A DNA stretch of 64,000 bases. Origin: Cyclina sinensis. Lineage: Eukaryota; Mollusca; Bivalvia; Venerida; Veneridae. Below, in pieces: positions 25,962 through 37,536 of the stretch. Within the stretch, counting starts at the first letter, position 1, and each line of letters starts with the position of its first letter. The DNA lies in NCBI GenBank assembly GCA_012932295.1, contig JAAONU010000123.1, forward strand, positions 4,774,001-4,838,000, read 5' to 3'. The position numbers and the translations under genes were made by a program. The notes beneath the pieces are model-generated. The model searched no databases and had not been told where the DNA came from. It saw nothing but the letters and a program-made list of their open reading frames with translations.

Positions 25962-26202
25962 ATGGCATTGCTGGTGGAAGTTCAGAGGGGCCAGGCCGTT
26001 GCAATCATTATCCTAGATAAAGGCAAATACGTGTTCTCTTTGTTACCTCGAAAAAGGATTAAACACGTATGTGTGAGAAATAGATGGTTAATGGATAACA
26101 ATAAACAAAACAAAGAAAGACATTTGACAGATCATACTTCTAAAACTTGTAATAAACTGTCTATAACTATTTCTTTTTACTGTTATTATTATTATTATTA
26201 TA

Positions 26203-26207
<5 letters not shown>
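25962..26207 (+). CDS. hypothetical short frame, possible first exon
   Basis: An ATG in a reasonable context (GACAATGG) follows the CpG-richer segment and opens MALLVEVQRGQAVAIIILDK. After about 25 residues the frame decays into Lys/Arg- and Tyr-rich low-complexity sequence, and ends in a (TTA)n/(AT)n microsatellite. If real, it would be a first exon leaving the frame near 26020-26030. No domain recognised and no family assigned. Confidence 0.25.

Positions 26208-26254
<47 letters not shown>
26182..26254. repeat. (TTA)n then (AT)24 microsatellite
   Basis: About seven TTA units (26182-26201) are followed by an uninterrupted AT run of roughly 24 units (26207-26254). Confidence 0.95.
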
Positions 26255-26258
<4 letters not shown>

Positions 26259-29152
26259 AACGATATTTTAAGATTATATATTAGTGTTCCCTCACATAAT
26301 GATTTATACATTGAGCAAGTTTCATAACCTCATCCAAGTTATTTGAAACCTTTAATTACAAAAATCAAAATTATACAATAAATTTACCCTCGTAGGAAAA
26401 TTGTATAGAGAAGGACGTATAAAGAAGTGTAAATCCCATGGCCAAAATAATTGTTTACTTAACTATATATTTTATTATATACATTTTTATTTATTTTTGT
26501 TTTCTTTCGTTAAAGTTTTATAAGGTAAAGAAAACTAATGTTAGAATAAACAGGAGAATGCGTAATATGCATTTGTATGGAATGATGCAATTCAACAAAT
26601 TCTGAATAATAACTGAATTATGTTGCTGTGGTTGAGTATTAGACATATTTTAAAGTTGGATATCGCTAACAATTATTGTACAGATTTTGTTCCGGTAGCA
26701 ACAGAACAACAACTTACATTCATTTTTTTAATATTCTTTTTTCTGTTCACAAATTACACACGTCGTAGAAAACAGGCAGATTTTTAATATTATGTAAGTG
26801 TTAGAAATAGCCCTGAAATTTTCAATATACGCTCTGCACGGATGTATACTTATGAAAAAAAAAATTTTAATGTCTTTTCTTAATTCTTTGTGAGTAAAAG
26901 GTTAACTACATTTAAGTAAAGTTGAATATCGCACAAATCTTTTAAGACTGACTTTAACCAAAATTAAATTTGTGCTGAAACATTGTCATTTTTAGCGTCT
27001 TACAAGTGACAGAAGCCTCTGTTACTTCTATTGTACATGGTACAATGTATGATATCTTACAAAAACACTATGTTTTCATCAGTTTGCATCTTGTTCATTT
27101 TCAAAACTAGTGCGGCTTTTTGATGTTAATTTTTTTTCTATGCCATTCTGACATGTACTCGCAACATCTAACCAAGTATACGTTAACAGTCAGATGTTAA
27201 GTACAGGCATTAACCAGTTGAACCAGTTTTACGTACAAAAATAATCATCATCAAATCCGCGTCCGTCATCGACATCCATTTTTGCAGTAACCTGCATCGT
27301 TTGGTAATTACTTTTCAAATCAGACACTAGAGGTTGCAACGGTCTCAAAATAATAGCTCAGACAAAATGGCAGCCACAAATAAGTTAGTCAATTATACGA
27401 TAGGTCTCTAACTAACGCTCGGCATGTCATACTTCGTTACTTCTTGTATAAGCACGTGTGGCATTTCTCATGGAACAGCTTTCTGGTTTAATTGTAAACA
27501 TCCTTTTCTAAATTGCATTACCTGTGGTTCCCTTTCTTGGTTGAATTTAGACACAAATATTCTAGATAATCAAATAAAAACTTACCATTGCTACATATGC
27601 TAGGTGAATGATAACTGAACCATTAGAATCACGGAAAATTGAAAAAAAAATGCGTGTCAAACAGGCAATATTTCAAGCGGCCCGAACGGGATTTCATACA
27701 AAATAGTTCATTGCACTGTATGTGATGTGTTACCAAAAACCTAAGCTAATAAAGATATATTGAAGTAGAAGACGGCCGACATTAATTTGACTTACGTAAG
27801 AATTTCCTTTTCGTGATATGACATACACATCAAAGTCTTATTGAACGACAAGAGCTTCTAATTATGGATCACCTTATCGCGATCAGTCTCAAACCTGCAA
27901 GACACTGCTTCCACAAACATACACACTGCTAAGATTTTTATTCTGAATATTAATGTGTTCTTGTATGTCTGCATGCGTCATTCACGATCTGTTTACACAT
28001 ATACGTAATGACTGCTGAGTTTTAAATAAATTTGACCAAAACAATGGTTTTTAAAGTTATACAATATAGTGAATATACAGTTCTGAATTTCAACCTTTCT
28101 GTCTTAATCTTACCAGTATTAATCTCATACACTATGACATTTTACTTCTTAGTCTGCTATAACAATTACATAGCATTATTCTATATATCATGTAAGTAAT
28201 AGTTCCCGTACTTAAAGACAAAAACGAAAGTTTTCCTAGTGAAATTGTTAAGAACGAACGATTTTTTAATTGCAACAATAGACAGGTTTCACAAAACATT
28301 TTCTGCTAAGAACTGCGCACAATAAACGTAATTCTAGTAGATATAAACAACTATCTCGTGCGTCAATACGTTTTCACAAGAGGTGATTTCAGACGCCTGA
28401 GACATTTTCACTCTTAATTTGTCTTGTGGTGTTTCCCTTAACAAAACAGAAGACACAGACAGATTTTTAAAAATAATTTCAAGCTTTACTGCTTCATTCC
28501 TACAGAACAGAGTGCCATGATTTAATCTCTATTTCGTCTCTTTCGATAAAATCCCTCAAAGCTGTTTATTGCGAAATCAAAGCTATTGTTCTTAGCAACA
28601 GTTTTTTGTTTTCTTGAGTTTTTTACTAGTACTCTTAAGTTAATAGATCTGTTCATACCGTCAGTAATGGATCCAAGGATTGAGGTAGCTTCATGTTTGA
28701 ACTTACTTTGTTAAGAGTGATTTTTATTACAAATAATTTAGCTTCATACCAAATCATTTAAAGAATTATATGACTGTACATAATAAAGAGCTAAGAAGTT
28801 TAACTTAAAATTATTAAGTGTATTTATCTGAGACTAATCATCGACCAGGAAGGTTGTGCAAAGTTACAGATGGTAATTGACATGTTTTAATACACGTGCG
28901 GATATTCTAAGCTAGAAGCAGCTCTGTACAATACCAATAAAAGCATGCTGTGTCTGTTAATAAAGACAGCTGAAGGAGACGAAAGTTGCCATTTTGTTAA
29001 TTTAACATTACTATTTATGATAAACATAGATTATCTAATGCAAAACAGATGAACAAAGACAATCATTTTAAACATGAATAATTTTGTCTTTAAATATGAA
29101 CAACTTGAACAACCTTATCTGCCAAGAAAGAATATCTATCTAGCTGTCTGTC
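26255..29152. other. AT-rich noncoding stretch
   Basis: No gene seen. Around 27655-27700 there is a short diverged match to the segment at 42526-42566 of the tandem duplication (shared CAAACAGGC and CGAACGGGATT). ATTGTAC/GTACAAT forms a small palindrome near 27029-27046. Confidence 0.45.
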
Positions 29153-29193
29153 TGCGTGCGCGCGTGCGTGCGCGCATGTGTGTGTGTGCGTGT
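29153..29193. repeat. alternating pyrimidine/purine tract (CG/TG), Z-DNA candidate
   Basis: Every step over these 41 bases alternates pyrimidine and purine. The left half is mainly CG/TG and the right half (TG)n. Such tracts favour the left-handed Z conformation under negative supercoiling. Confidence 0.85.
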
Positions 29194-29365
29194 CCTTAAA
29201 GAACGCTATGTTGTTGGTAAATAAAAACAGCAGTTTATCACAAAGACTTCGCACATAAGCATTGATAAAAGTGTCAATTTGTTATTGTTTATTTGAACGG
29301 TTTTTGTCTGAATGACACCAAGAAAGGACGAGTCTACCTAACAAATGTGGCATGTGTAAATAGTA

Positions 29366-29610
29366 TGATATGGCTTGGTATTTGTTCTGTTCCTGTTTCT
29401 GCAGAAGTTACACAGTGACTGTGATATGGCTTGGCATTTGTTCTGTTCCTGTTTCTGCAGAAGATGCACAGTGACTGTGATATGGCTTGGCATTTGTTCT
29501 GTTCCTGTTACTGCAGTAGATGCACAGTGACTGTGATATGGCTTGGCATTTGTTCTATTGCTGTTCCTGCAGAAGATACGCCGTGATATGATAAAGAATT
29601 TGTTCTATGA
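29366..29610. repeat. 56-bp minisatellite, four full units plus a partial
   Basis: Units start TGATATGGCTTGG at 29366, 29422, 29478 and 29534, exactly 56 bases apart. A shortened fifth begins at 29584 (TGATATGATAAAG). Units differ at only a few positions. Each contains CTGCAG and CACAGTGACTGTG, the latter a small palindrome spanning unit junctions. Confidence 0.95.
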
Positions 29611-31072
29611 AATACACCGTAAATCATAAATAATGCCATTGTTATAATATAATGTTCTGTTTAGTGAAAACGTATTTCAGCTCAATTAACATAACCACAA
29701 GACATTAAAGAACCACAACCCATTTGTTTCGTTTACAATACAGTTAGCATGTGATTGTATTCTTTAGGAAATATGAGAACAACTTAAATCAGAGCATGAC
29801 GTTAATGTTTTATTTTAGCTTGTGGTATCTTTATTCCAATCCATATGTCTTTTGAAATTCAATATATTTCTTTTTTTTTCTCAATGGTACCAGATATTTG
29901 CATTTTTTTAAATGCTTCGTATATGCATATTTCCAACCATAAAAATTGCGATCGCACAGAAATAGTTCGCTGAAATGTTGTTTTTATTTATGCTGTTCTT
30001 TATCCAATGAGGCCAGATGTTTGTTCCTGTTCTTAGCTTAGCTAAACTATTATTTCATTTCTGAATATTTTACTAGACAACAAGAAGAATGGATTGCCAC
30101 CCACGTCTCATTAGCTTTGCAAATGTATCTTTAAAATATGCCTGAAGAGTTCCGGCTCAGTATAAATTAAGGGCTAAAACAGTAAGGAAGAAACTCAAAC
30201 ATCATTTTAGATACTTAAGCAACCAAACATAAGATGTTTTGTATCGCATTGTCAAGTGGATCTCTACCAAGTGTAAAGAAACATCAGGTTCAAATTTTAG
30301 AATAGGCTTATTTTTATACTAAGCACGTTGATATGTGTTATTCCAATGCTGGTGTTGTTGATTTTTTTCTCGTCATGTCTGAAATTGTTACACTGGCACT
30401 AGTACTTGTGTACTTGTGTTGGAACTGTTTGTTAGTAAAATGCCTATGCATAAACTCGCGTTTCATGCACTATGGAACCAATACACTTCCATATGACAAA
30501 CGTATAATGCTACTACTATTGTTCAATGCAGCCGTGTTATAATTTGACTGCATCATTTCTGTCAGTTCAAGAAAAGTTAGGTGTGGCAACCGTCTGGCAT
30601 TTGCAGCTTCATCTGGCATTTTCAATTATGCCTTAAACTTCTGCCTTAATAGACCAGATGTGTATACTGCTTTATTAATGTTTTCAACGTATGATGCTAG
30701 ATCATACGAAATATTTGATATGTTACTCTCTCAGTCTGTAGTATTTCATAGTACGAGTTTTCAAACATAGATTAAAAGTCTTAACCAATTAAATCTAAGA
30801 ATTATTGTTAAACAAGTATGGTACGAGCATATATTTTATGTAGTTTTAAGATATTTCGTGACTTTCCTATCAATATATAATGTTTTAAGCAAGCATAAAG
30901 GTTCTACAACAAATCCAAAGATCAATTTTCGTTATTAAAAAAATATATTGTATGCTTTAATGCTACGGGTTTCCCTTTTGATATATCTTGTTCCTTGTGA
31001 ACGTTTCATTGCATACGCTGATATTATCAGTACAGCTGAAACTTTATGTAACATTGTTACTTTTTACTTTAT
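29611..31072. other. AT-rich noncoding stretch
   Basis: No gene or element supported. The + strand frames at 30333-30542 and 30948-31163 are hydrophobic, T-driven translations. The second overlaps the palindrome at 31073-31131 and is judged chance. Confidence 0.45.
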
Positions 31073-31131
31073 CAGTGTAGCAATACCACGTGATTTTAGT
31101 GACGTCACAGTCACGTGGTATTGCTGCACTG
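31073..31131. promoter_or_regulatory. palindrome of two CACGTG E-boxes around a TGACGTCA CRE
   Basis: Arms 31073-31093 and 31111-31131 are 21-base inverted repeats with one mismatch, each with CACGTG at its inner end (31087-31092 and 31112-31117). The 17-base loop contains a perfect 10-base palindrome GTGACGTCAC (31099-31108) with the cAMP-response element TGACGTCA. CACGTG is bound by bHLH factors and TGACGTCA by CREB/ATF factors. Whether it is an enhancer, or a foldback repeat that happens to carry these sites, cannot be told from sequence. Confidence 0.6.
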
Positions 31132-32338
31132 TTTATGATATGACCTTATTATCGAAGCAGTAAAGTATTAGATACTTCAACGTGCGGAAGATGTAAGATA
31201 CTTGTCATACATTATACATTATAAAAAAATACCTTTCCTAGTTAACATGCTAAAAACAGAATTACATGTTTAGTAGACTTATTGACAAGTATTTTCGTAA
31301 AGCTTAGATCTGGTGATATTGGTTCCGAACCTAGCGGACTTCCTGTGAAACACGTGTATGAATGGCAGTTAATAAAGAATAAAAAAATAAAATATGTTGC
31401 CAAAAAATCTAAAATAAAAAAGAAAATTCGAATAAATAAATACTTGCATTAGTTAAACGGAAACTGTGCAGACAAAGTTAGATAGACCTAATTGGCGAAT
31501 ATGAGGGCTGGTTTTAGATATCCTGAACACGTTCTTATTTTGTTACGGGTACATTTAGATCTATCTTTCGAGATAAATGTATGAAAATGAAGTCTGAAGT
31601 CACGAAATACATTAAAGGGCTTGACATGTGTGCATAAGGTCCGAGTGAAAGGTCTGAATTACCAGACAATACCTAGTTAATTTCTTGCATTGTTAAGTCC
31701 TGTGTACATTGCTCCTCAAAGGCTTTTTGAGAAAAAATTTGTTGTTAAGAATGAAACAGTACCAAGGATTATTCCTCTAAATAACATTTATTCTTAGTTG
31801 ATGCAATAATCCTCTTCAGTTAATTGTTGTTGTTGTTTTCTGATACGATTCTTAGAGGACGTCTTACAACACGGCATTGACCTTTTATTTCCTCCATTTT
31901 TAATTAAACATTAAACGTCAAAACAAGAGTTCTAGACATTGAATACAGAAATTTATGCAGATTCTTTGAAATTTTACTTTGGTATTTGAAACCCAGTGGA
32001 AATCTTAGGGTTTTGTTCAGAAATAAATTGAAAACAAAGAGATGATCACAAACATAATTTGTCTGTAGTCAAATGATTTAACATCAACAGTTCATGGCTA
32101 CAAAGCAATACAATATTCGGAAGTCTTTACTTAGAATGAACTTTAAAAGTCAGTGAAATTCACTAATCGCGAACGCATTAAACCCGTGCTACTCCGTGGA
32201 ACCATTTTTGAACTTAATTTCTTGTTGAGTAAGACTTCTCTTTTAAATGTCAGTTTGATTCGATGATTATTGATACGAACATGCCACATGCAAACAGACG
32301 ATTTTTAAATGCAACAAGTTGTGCAGTTGATGTTTCTA
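31132..32338. other. AT-rich noncoding stretch
   Basis: Nothing recognised as a gene, array or mobile element. Confidence 0.45.
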
Positions 32339-32918
32339 CGAGAACATTAAAACAAGCAGGCTTACTGCATGTACTTTGCATTTAACCCTTGCCCTGTTAA
32401 ATAAGTAAAATGAACTTGTCCATCTTTCAATTGTTTAATTGTTTTTGGGGGTGCTAATTAAACATTTACTGCCTGAATGGTATAGTGCAGACCATGATCA
32501 GACGGCACAGATATGCAGGCTGATCTTGGTCTGCACTTGTCACAAATGCAGACTATATTGCCCTCAAGTGGGGTAAGAATTAAATTGCTTTACTCTTGTA
32601 ATGAAACGATTGTTGGTTAACGAAAACGTATAAATTACCTTTAGTGATGTAGTGCTATCAAAAATAATCAACTTCCAACTATATTATCTACGAAATGCCA
32701 GTAGACACATGTTTAATGTGTTCTGTTTTCAACTGACGTCTTAAACTAAGCAGGGACAATAAACTACTTGAAGCTGCGCTCGATTTCAAAATTATCAGAT
32801 TAAGTTGTGGAACACGAATGCTAAGTGTTTTAAATTCTAGTCCATTTTAGATACTTAGCATGGTAAGTGTTAAATGCAAAGTGCATGCAGTAAGACTTGC
32901 TTTGTTTGAATGTTCTCG
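32339..32918. mobile_element. foldback/MITE-like element with long inverted termini
   Basis: The left end (32339-32390) and right end (about 32867-32918) are inverted copies of roughly 50 bases with a few differences; both begin, reading inward, CGAGAACATT and include CTTACTGCATG and TTTGCATTTAAC. Weaker pairing continues inward for about 35 more bases. The middle contains another dyad, AGTGCAGACCATGATCAG (32484-32501), whose inverted partner is at 32520-32537. There is no coding potential, and a target duplication is not clear. Confidence 0.8.
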
Positions 32919-34235
32919 ACTGATGATTATTTATTCTAGAAGATCGCTTTTATTTGTAAAACAATAATTCTGTTTTATAAGATTTTTGTAAAGGTAATTT
33001 GAAAACACTCTTTTGTGACAATATACATTTAGGTTTAGAGCTTTACATAAAAATAAGATACAGGCAAACTATAGTTTTAAGTTGTTGTTAAGCTCCTGTA
33101 GGAACAGATGGAATAAGATACCAGTTATAAGGTTCTGCATTTTAGCACCTTCCTACAAGAAATTGCGTAAACATATCACAGGCTTAATAAGATTTTCAGA
33201 ATTTTTACAATGACAATCATCAACTGGCGCATTCACTTAAAATATTTAGTAGTTCTCGCGACGAAAATATTAACCACTGGCATTATAGTTACAAATGCCG
33301 ATGTCAGGCGAGCTCTGAAAACTGCTGCGTCAGACTATCGTCAAGATATTAAACCGATTTTTTAAAAATCTAGACTTATTGATATTCCACGTTTAAGCAA
33401 GTCTCTTTGATATCAACACCAAAGCAAAGTGAACATAAAATGCACATCGATAATAACAGTGACACTGTTAACATATATATCAGTCCAGCCATATGCGAAT
33501 ACGATGATGAATATAGAACAAAAAAAGACTTAATTTACAAACATATGTACACAAAACAGTTACAGTTAATAGTTTATGTTCGGGTTCGGTTTCCATATGC
33601 CTCCTCCAGTAACTTACAAATATTAACTAAGAGGGTTTTGCTCGGGAAGATATATATATTAGTTGATATAAGGATTCTTAACCTAGAAAATTTTTCAAAC
33701 GCAGATGTCTAAATGTTTTATGAATTACCATGAAATTATGTATTTATCTGACATTTTTGACAAACCTTGCGGTAACGTTGTATTGACCGGTTTCAATAAC
33801 AAGACTAAGTGAGGGTAAATGTCTTCCAGAACGATTCATTTTCAATTAAATGAAGATGAGGCTCATAACCGCAGCTGCTACTCTTAGCAAAAAGCAATAG
33901 AACTTCTTAAAGTACACATGACACATACTTTTTCACGAACAGTTTCACAAAGGGTTATAATAGTGGATGTTTGTTTGATCTTACATGTTTGAAATGAGAG
34001 AGTGATGTTTTTTTAAGTGGACAATTCAACGAAAAAAATTTAATATCTTCTATCAATCTCCGACGTACTGTTATTATGACATTAAATCCTGTTTCTGTTC
34101 GAATATATGTTGCTAAGCGCACGAAACTATTTTAATGTATTAAAACTATTTATATATATTACCTCCCAATATCACAAGTGGTTCTGAATATTTATATATA
34201 AACAATGATTCTTTAGGAATTTATGCATTTGTGAC
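32919..34235. other. AT-rich noncoding stretch
   Basis: No element ends seen. The + strand frame 33407-33712 is Tyr/Ile-rich without domains and is not supported as a gene. Confidence 0.45.
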
Positions 34236-34360
34236 TTCGGCATCGCAATTATTTTGTTGAAACGCACATTTAGTCTCAAAATGCATGAGTGAACCTAAGC
34301 ACGGTGAAGGGGTCTGAAAATAAAGAACACCTTTTCTCTGTTTGTCTGTTTTCTTCTAGA
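34236..34360. repeat. diverged copy of a repeat present in the tandem duplication
   Basis: Shares ATCGCAATT-TTTTGTT, GCATGAGTGAA and AAAATAAA-CACCTTTTC-type words, in the same order and spacing, with 43300-43410 and 51945-52055. Similarity is about 70-75% by eye. This shows that part of the duplicated unit is itself a dispersed repeat. Confidence 0.6.
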
Positions 34361-37300
34361 CTGTTTGGTCAAATGCCTGATATAAGATAAAAAAGATTAA
34401 ACTCAAGATTGTCAGTCTGAGTGAGTGAAATTTAGGCCAGTGCCTTTTACAGTCATTTTTGACTTTTTAATTTGCACCAACATTTTCATAAATAACGATA
34501 GGCAACTGCAACTATCGCACATAAAAAACTGAAACGAAACTCAGAAACTTTTATTCACACGTAATAACGTGTAGCAACCTGTATTAATGTTTGTTTAACC
34601 GTTCGTTTCCTTTGTGACAGGTACAATAGCAAATTGATAGCAAATTTTCTGACTCCTTTGCAATCATCAATGGCTCTAAAGTCTTTTAATTGCGAATTTA
34701 TTTCCAAATACGAAATTTTTTCTTGCTAAATGATTCAGGCGTAGTTATAGAAATTTGTTCAAATTGAAAAAAAAACAGTGGTATAAAAACCACGGGGCAA
34801 AGCCAGCGTGTTTTCCGGTAACTCTTTGTAGTCCATGAATGAAACGGTACCCTTACATGTCACAGGCTAAAGGAAAGGTGTTTCATGTGAAAAAAAACGG
34901 AAGGAAAATAGGAGAAAAAAGACGTAATTGCTTATTCTTCATTTACAGATATACATATCGACGACACTTGGCAAAATCAAAGCGCATAACTGAAAATGCT
35001 AGACAGATTTTAAAATCCCAGATGGTTTCGTCGTCATACATTTCTAAATTCGGCTAAAGTAATCGAAACACTGCATTAAATGACATTCGTTTTATATAAA
35101 CTTTTTTTTAACAAACGTACTGGTTTTCCATTTAATATAGGCATGCTGTTAAATATTTATTAAATAATTCTAAATAATATTAAATAAATATTTACTTAGT
35201 GATGAAGAACAAAGGCTGGTGTTACAGGCTGACCTTCTACCAAAAGAGGATCTGTAAGTATCTGTAAGTAACAGATAAGAATTGTCTGTCAATTAAACAA
35301 AAAAGACATATTATTGCATTTTTATTAAGCTAAACCTCTAGAAACTAAGTTCAATAGTGTTATTGCGACCTGATGTTTTCAGGCTGATTTCTCACTTATA
35401 GACAAACATTTATTCAAAGATATTTCCAAATCACTCGCCAAAGGTCACCCAATGAATATTCTGATCTGTAATTGTTAGTCTTGCTTGAGGAAATACCCGT
35501 GTCGTACGCGTGACAATCCGCATGTCAATGCACATATATGTACAAAGTCGTTTTTTTTTAAATCCTGATAACCATTTCAAAACATATATCACTTATCATG
35601 AAAAGCTGCACTCGATGTCCCATGCCGTACATGATTTTTTTTAGCTTTTCCGCAAACCTATTCGGCTTAGGGTTTAGATATTAAGCCTAAAGCATTGTAT
35701 AGAAGTCCTCTACCAAAAGTATTTAAAGCTGGATACTCGGGACAGCATCAGCCCGCCGAAAAGGGTAAGGAGATGATATGAAAGGGAATACTTAAACCGC
35801 AATGTCTTAGGTTTATATATTTAGCATGAAGGAACATCTAGAAGCGATTAAACAAGATTTTTCAAATGATATAATTCCTAACAGAACACAGAAAGGAAGA
35901 ATAAAAGCAACATTTCTGTCTGAAAGTATAAGTGTTAGGGCTTAGCTGTATGACATGAACCATCAAGTACAGGTCCTCTGCCGAAATTGTTCAAACTTTA
36001 ATTGACATTGACTTTGCGTCATATGTGTTACATACATTACTGTAAAGACAAGCTTTAAAAATGTTCTTGTCCAAAACATGGTCTGATGTAAAAATGATGT
36101 AAAAAATATTCGGCAGGAATCATCATATAAAGTTCTTCTTCCTAAAATGTTTAAATTTAAGTTTTCTTGTCAATTATTGGCCCTGTCATGAGAGTCACAT
36201 ATTTAACATTCATTAGAAAAAAAGATTTATTGTATCTAGTTATACATAAAATATCCTTAAAACTTTAAGTGTAGAGTCCCTTGACAATGAATTTAACGAC
36301 AGGTCAACAATATCATTTTGAATTTTGGTACACTTCCTTATTTGAGCTTGTGTAGATTACAGGACGCCAACATCGTCTAAACCTGGTTTAAGGTTTTTGA
36401 AGTCAGGTTTTCAAACTAATAAGAAACGAACTGCTTTACAGAGTGCTTGCTTAGACAAACACCTATTGTAGAAAAAAATGGTCTAAAACCAGTGCAACTA
36501 GTTTTATTTTCAAACATCATGGCAATCTATTGTGAGTGATAATTTTCTTTATTGTTTCTTCTACATTGTACTTAATAGGTTATTTTGGTACTTTGTCTGC
36601 GATTTTCCTTTTTCTAGACTTTGCTTTATTAAGGATCAGGTGCATGATGCTCAATATTTTGCAGTGTTTGAGATCAAGTTATCAAGAAACCAAGCTATTT
36701 ACCAATCTGATTTCTGTCGAATTTGCTGACGTCAAGAGTGCTTTGCAAGCTTCTGTTATTAAGCGTTTCAACCTTTCAATAGGATAAAAATGATTTTTTA
36801 CATAAACAAGTCTGCCATCGGGAAAATAAGCCTACTTTTGTAATAATATTTTACACAAATTGCACGCCTAAGCAAATCACATTCGATGGCACAGCTGTTA
36901 TCCTCAACAAAGCATAATACAAAATAAAATATCTGTACATACAACATATGTGATAATTATACAAAAGGTTATATAGTGAGAACACACTTTCAGAAAGGAA
37001 TTATTTTACCTTAATATCAAAAAAAAATTCATGAAGTCTCTTACATGCAGCAGTTATTTCATGAACTGGTTTGATAGAAAAAATAATGGCAGCTACAATA
37101 TCTCCACAGTAAGCAGTCTTTGGACATAAGCACGTGACTTGTTAATTAGTCAGTCTTAACAAAGTTTCTCTGAAGGAAGAAATTATATTACAGTTGTAAA
37201 GTGACGTCCAATCAGGTGTGAAATGCGACAAAAGACATGTAAATAAAGACATTTATTGGAAATAAAATACAAAATTCCTTTATTATATCGGTTGTAACAG

Positions 37301-37536
37301 TAAACAGCAAACAGAGTGATAAACAAAAAGTTCTCGTACGTTTGTAAAGACATTTTCACAATCTTGACCATTTAATGACCTTGTTTGATGCGATGTTATC
37401 GAGGTATAGAGGCATCTTGTTTCTTCAATTAACGCAAATTCAAGTCGAAACTTATTTCAAAATTCTCAAATTGCGTTGAATCTTTCTACAGAAAATTTAA
37501 TTCTTAAAGACAAAATGGCATTTAAGCTGCATTTTT
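34361..37536. other. AT-rich stretch with possible old repeat fragments
   Basis: No gene supported. Around 35705-35730, 35975-36000 and 36135-36160 there are weak echoes (CCTCTGCC-AAATTGTTCAAA type) of the ~165-bp unit seen in the elements at 38.3-39.5 kb and 46.7-48.6 kb, suggesting a heavily decayed copy. The frame pair at 36532-36787 is Phe/Leu-rich chance. Confidence 0.35.
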
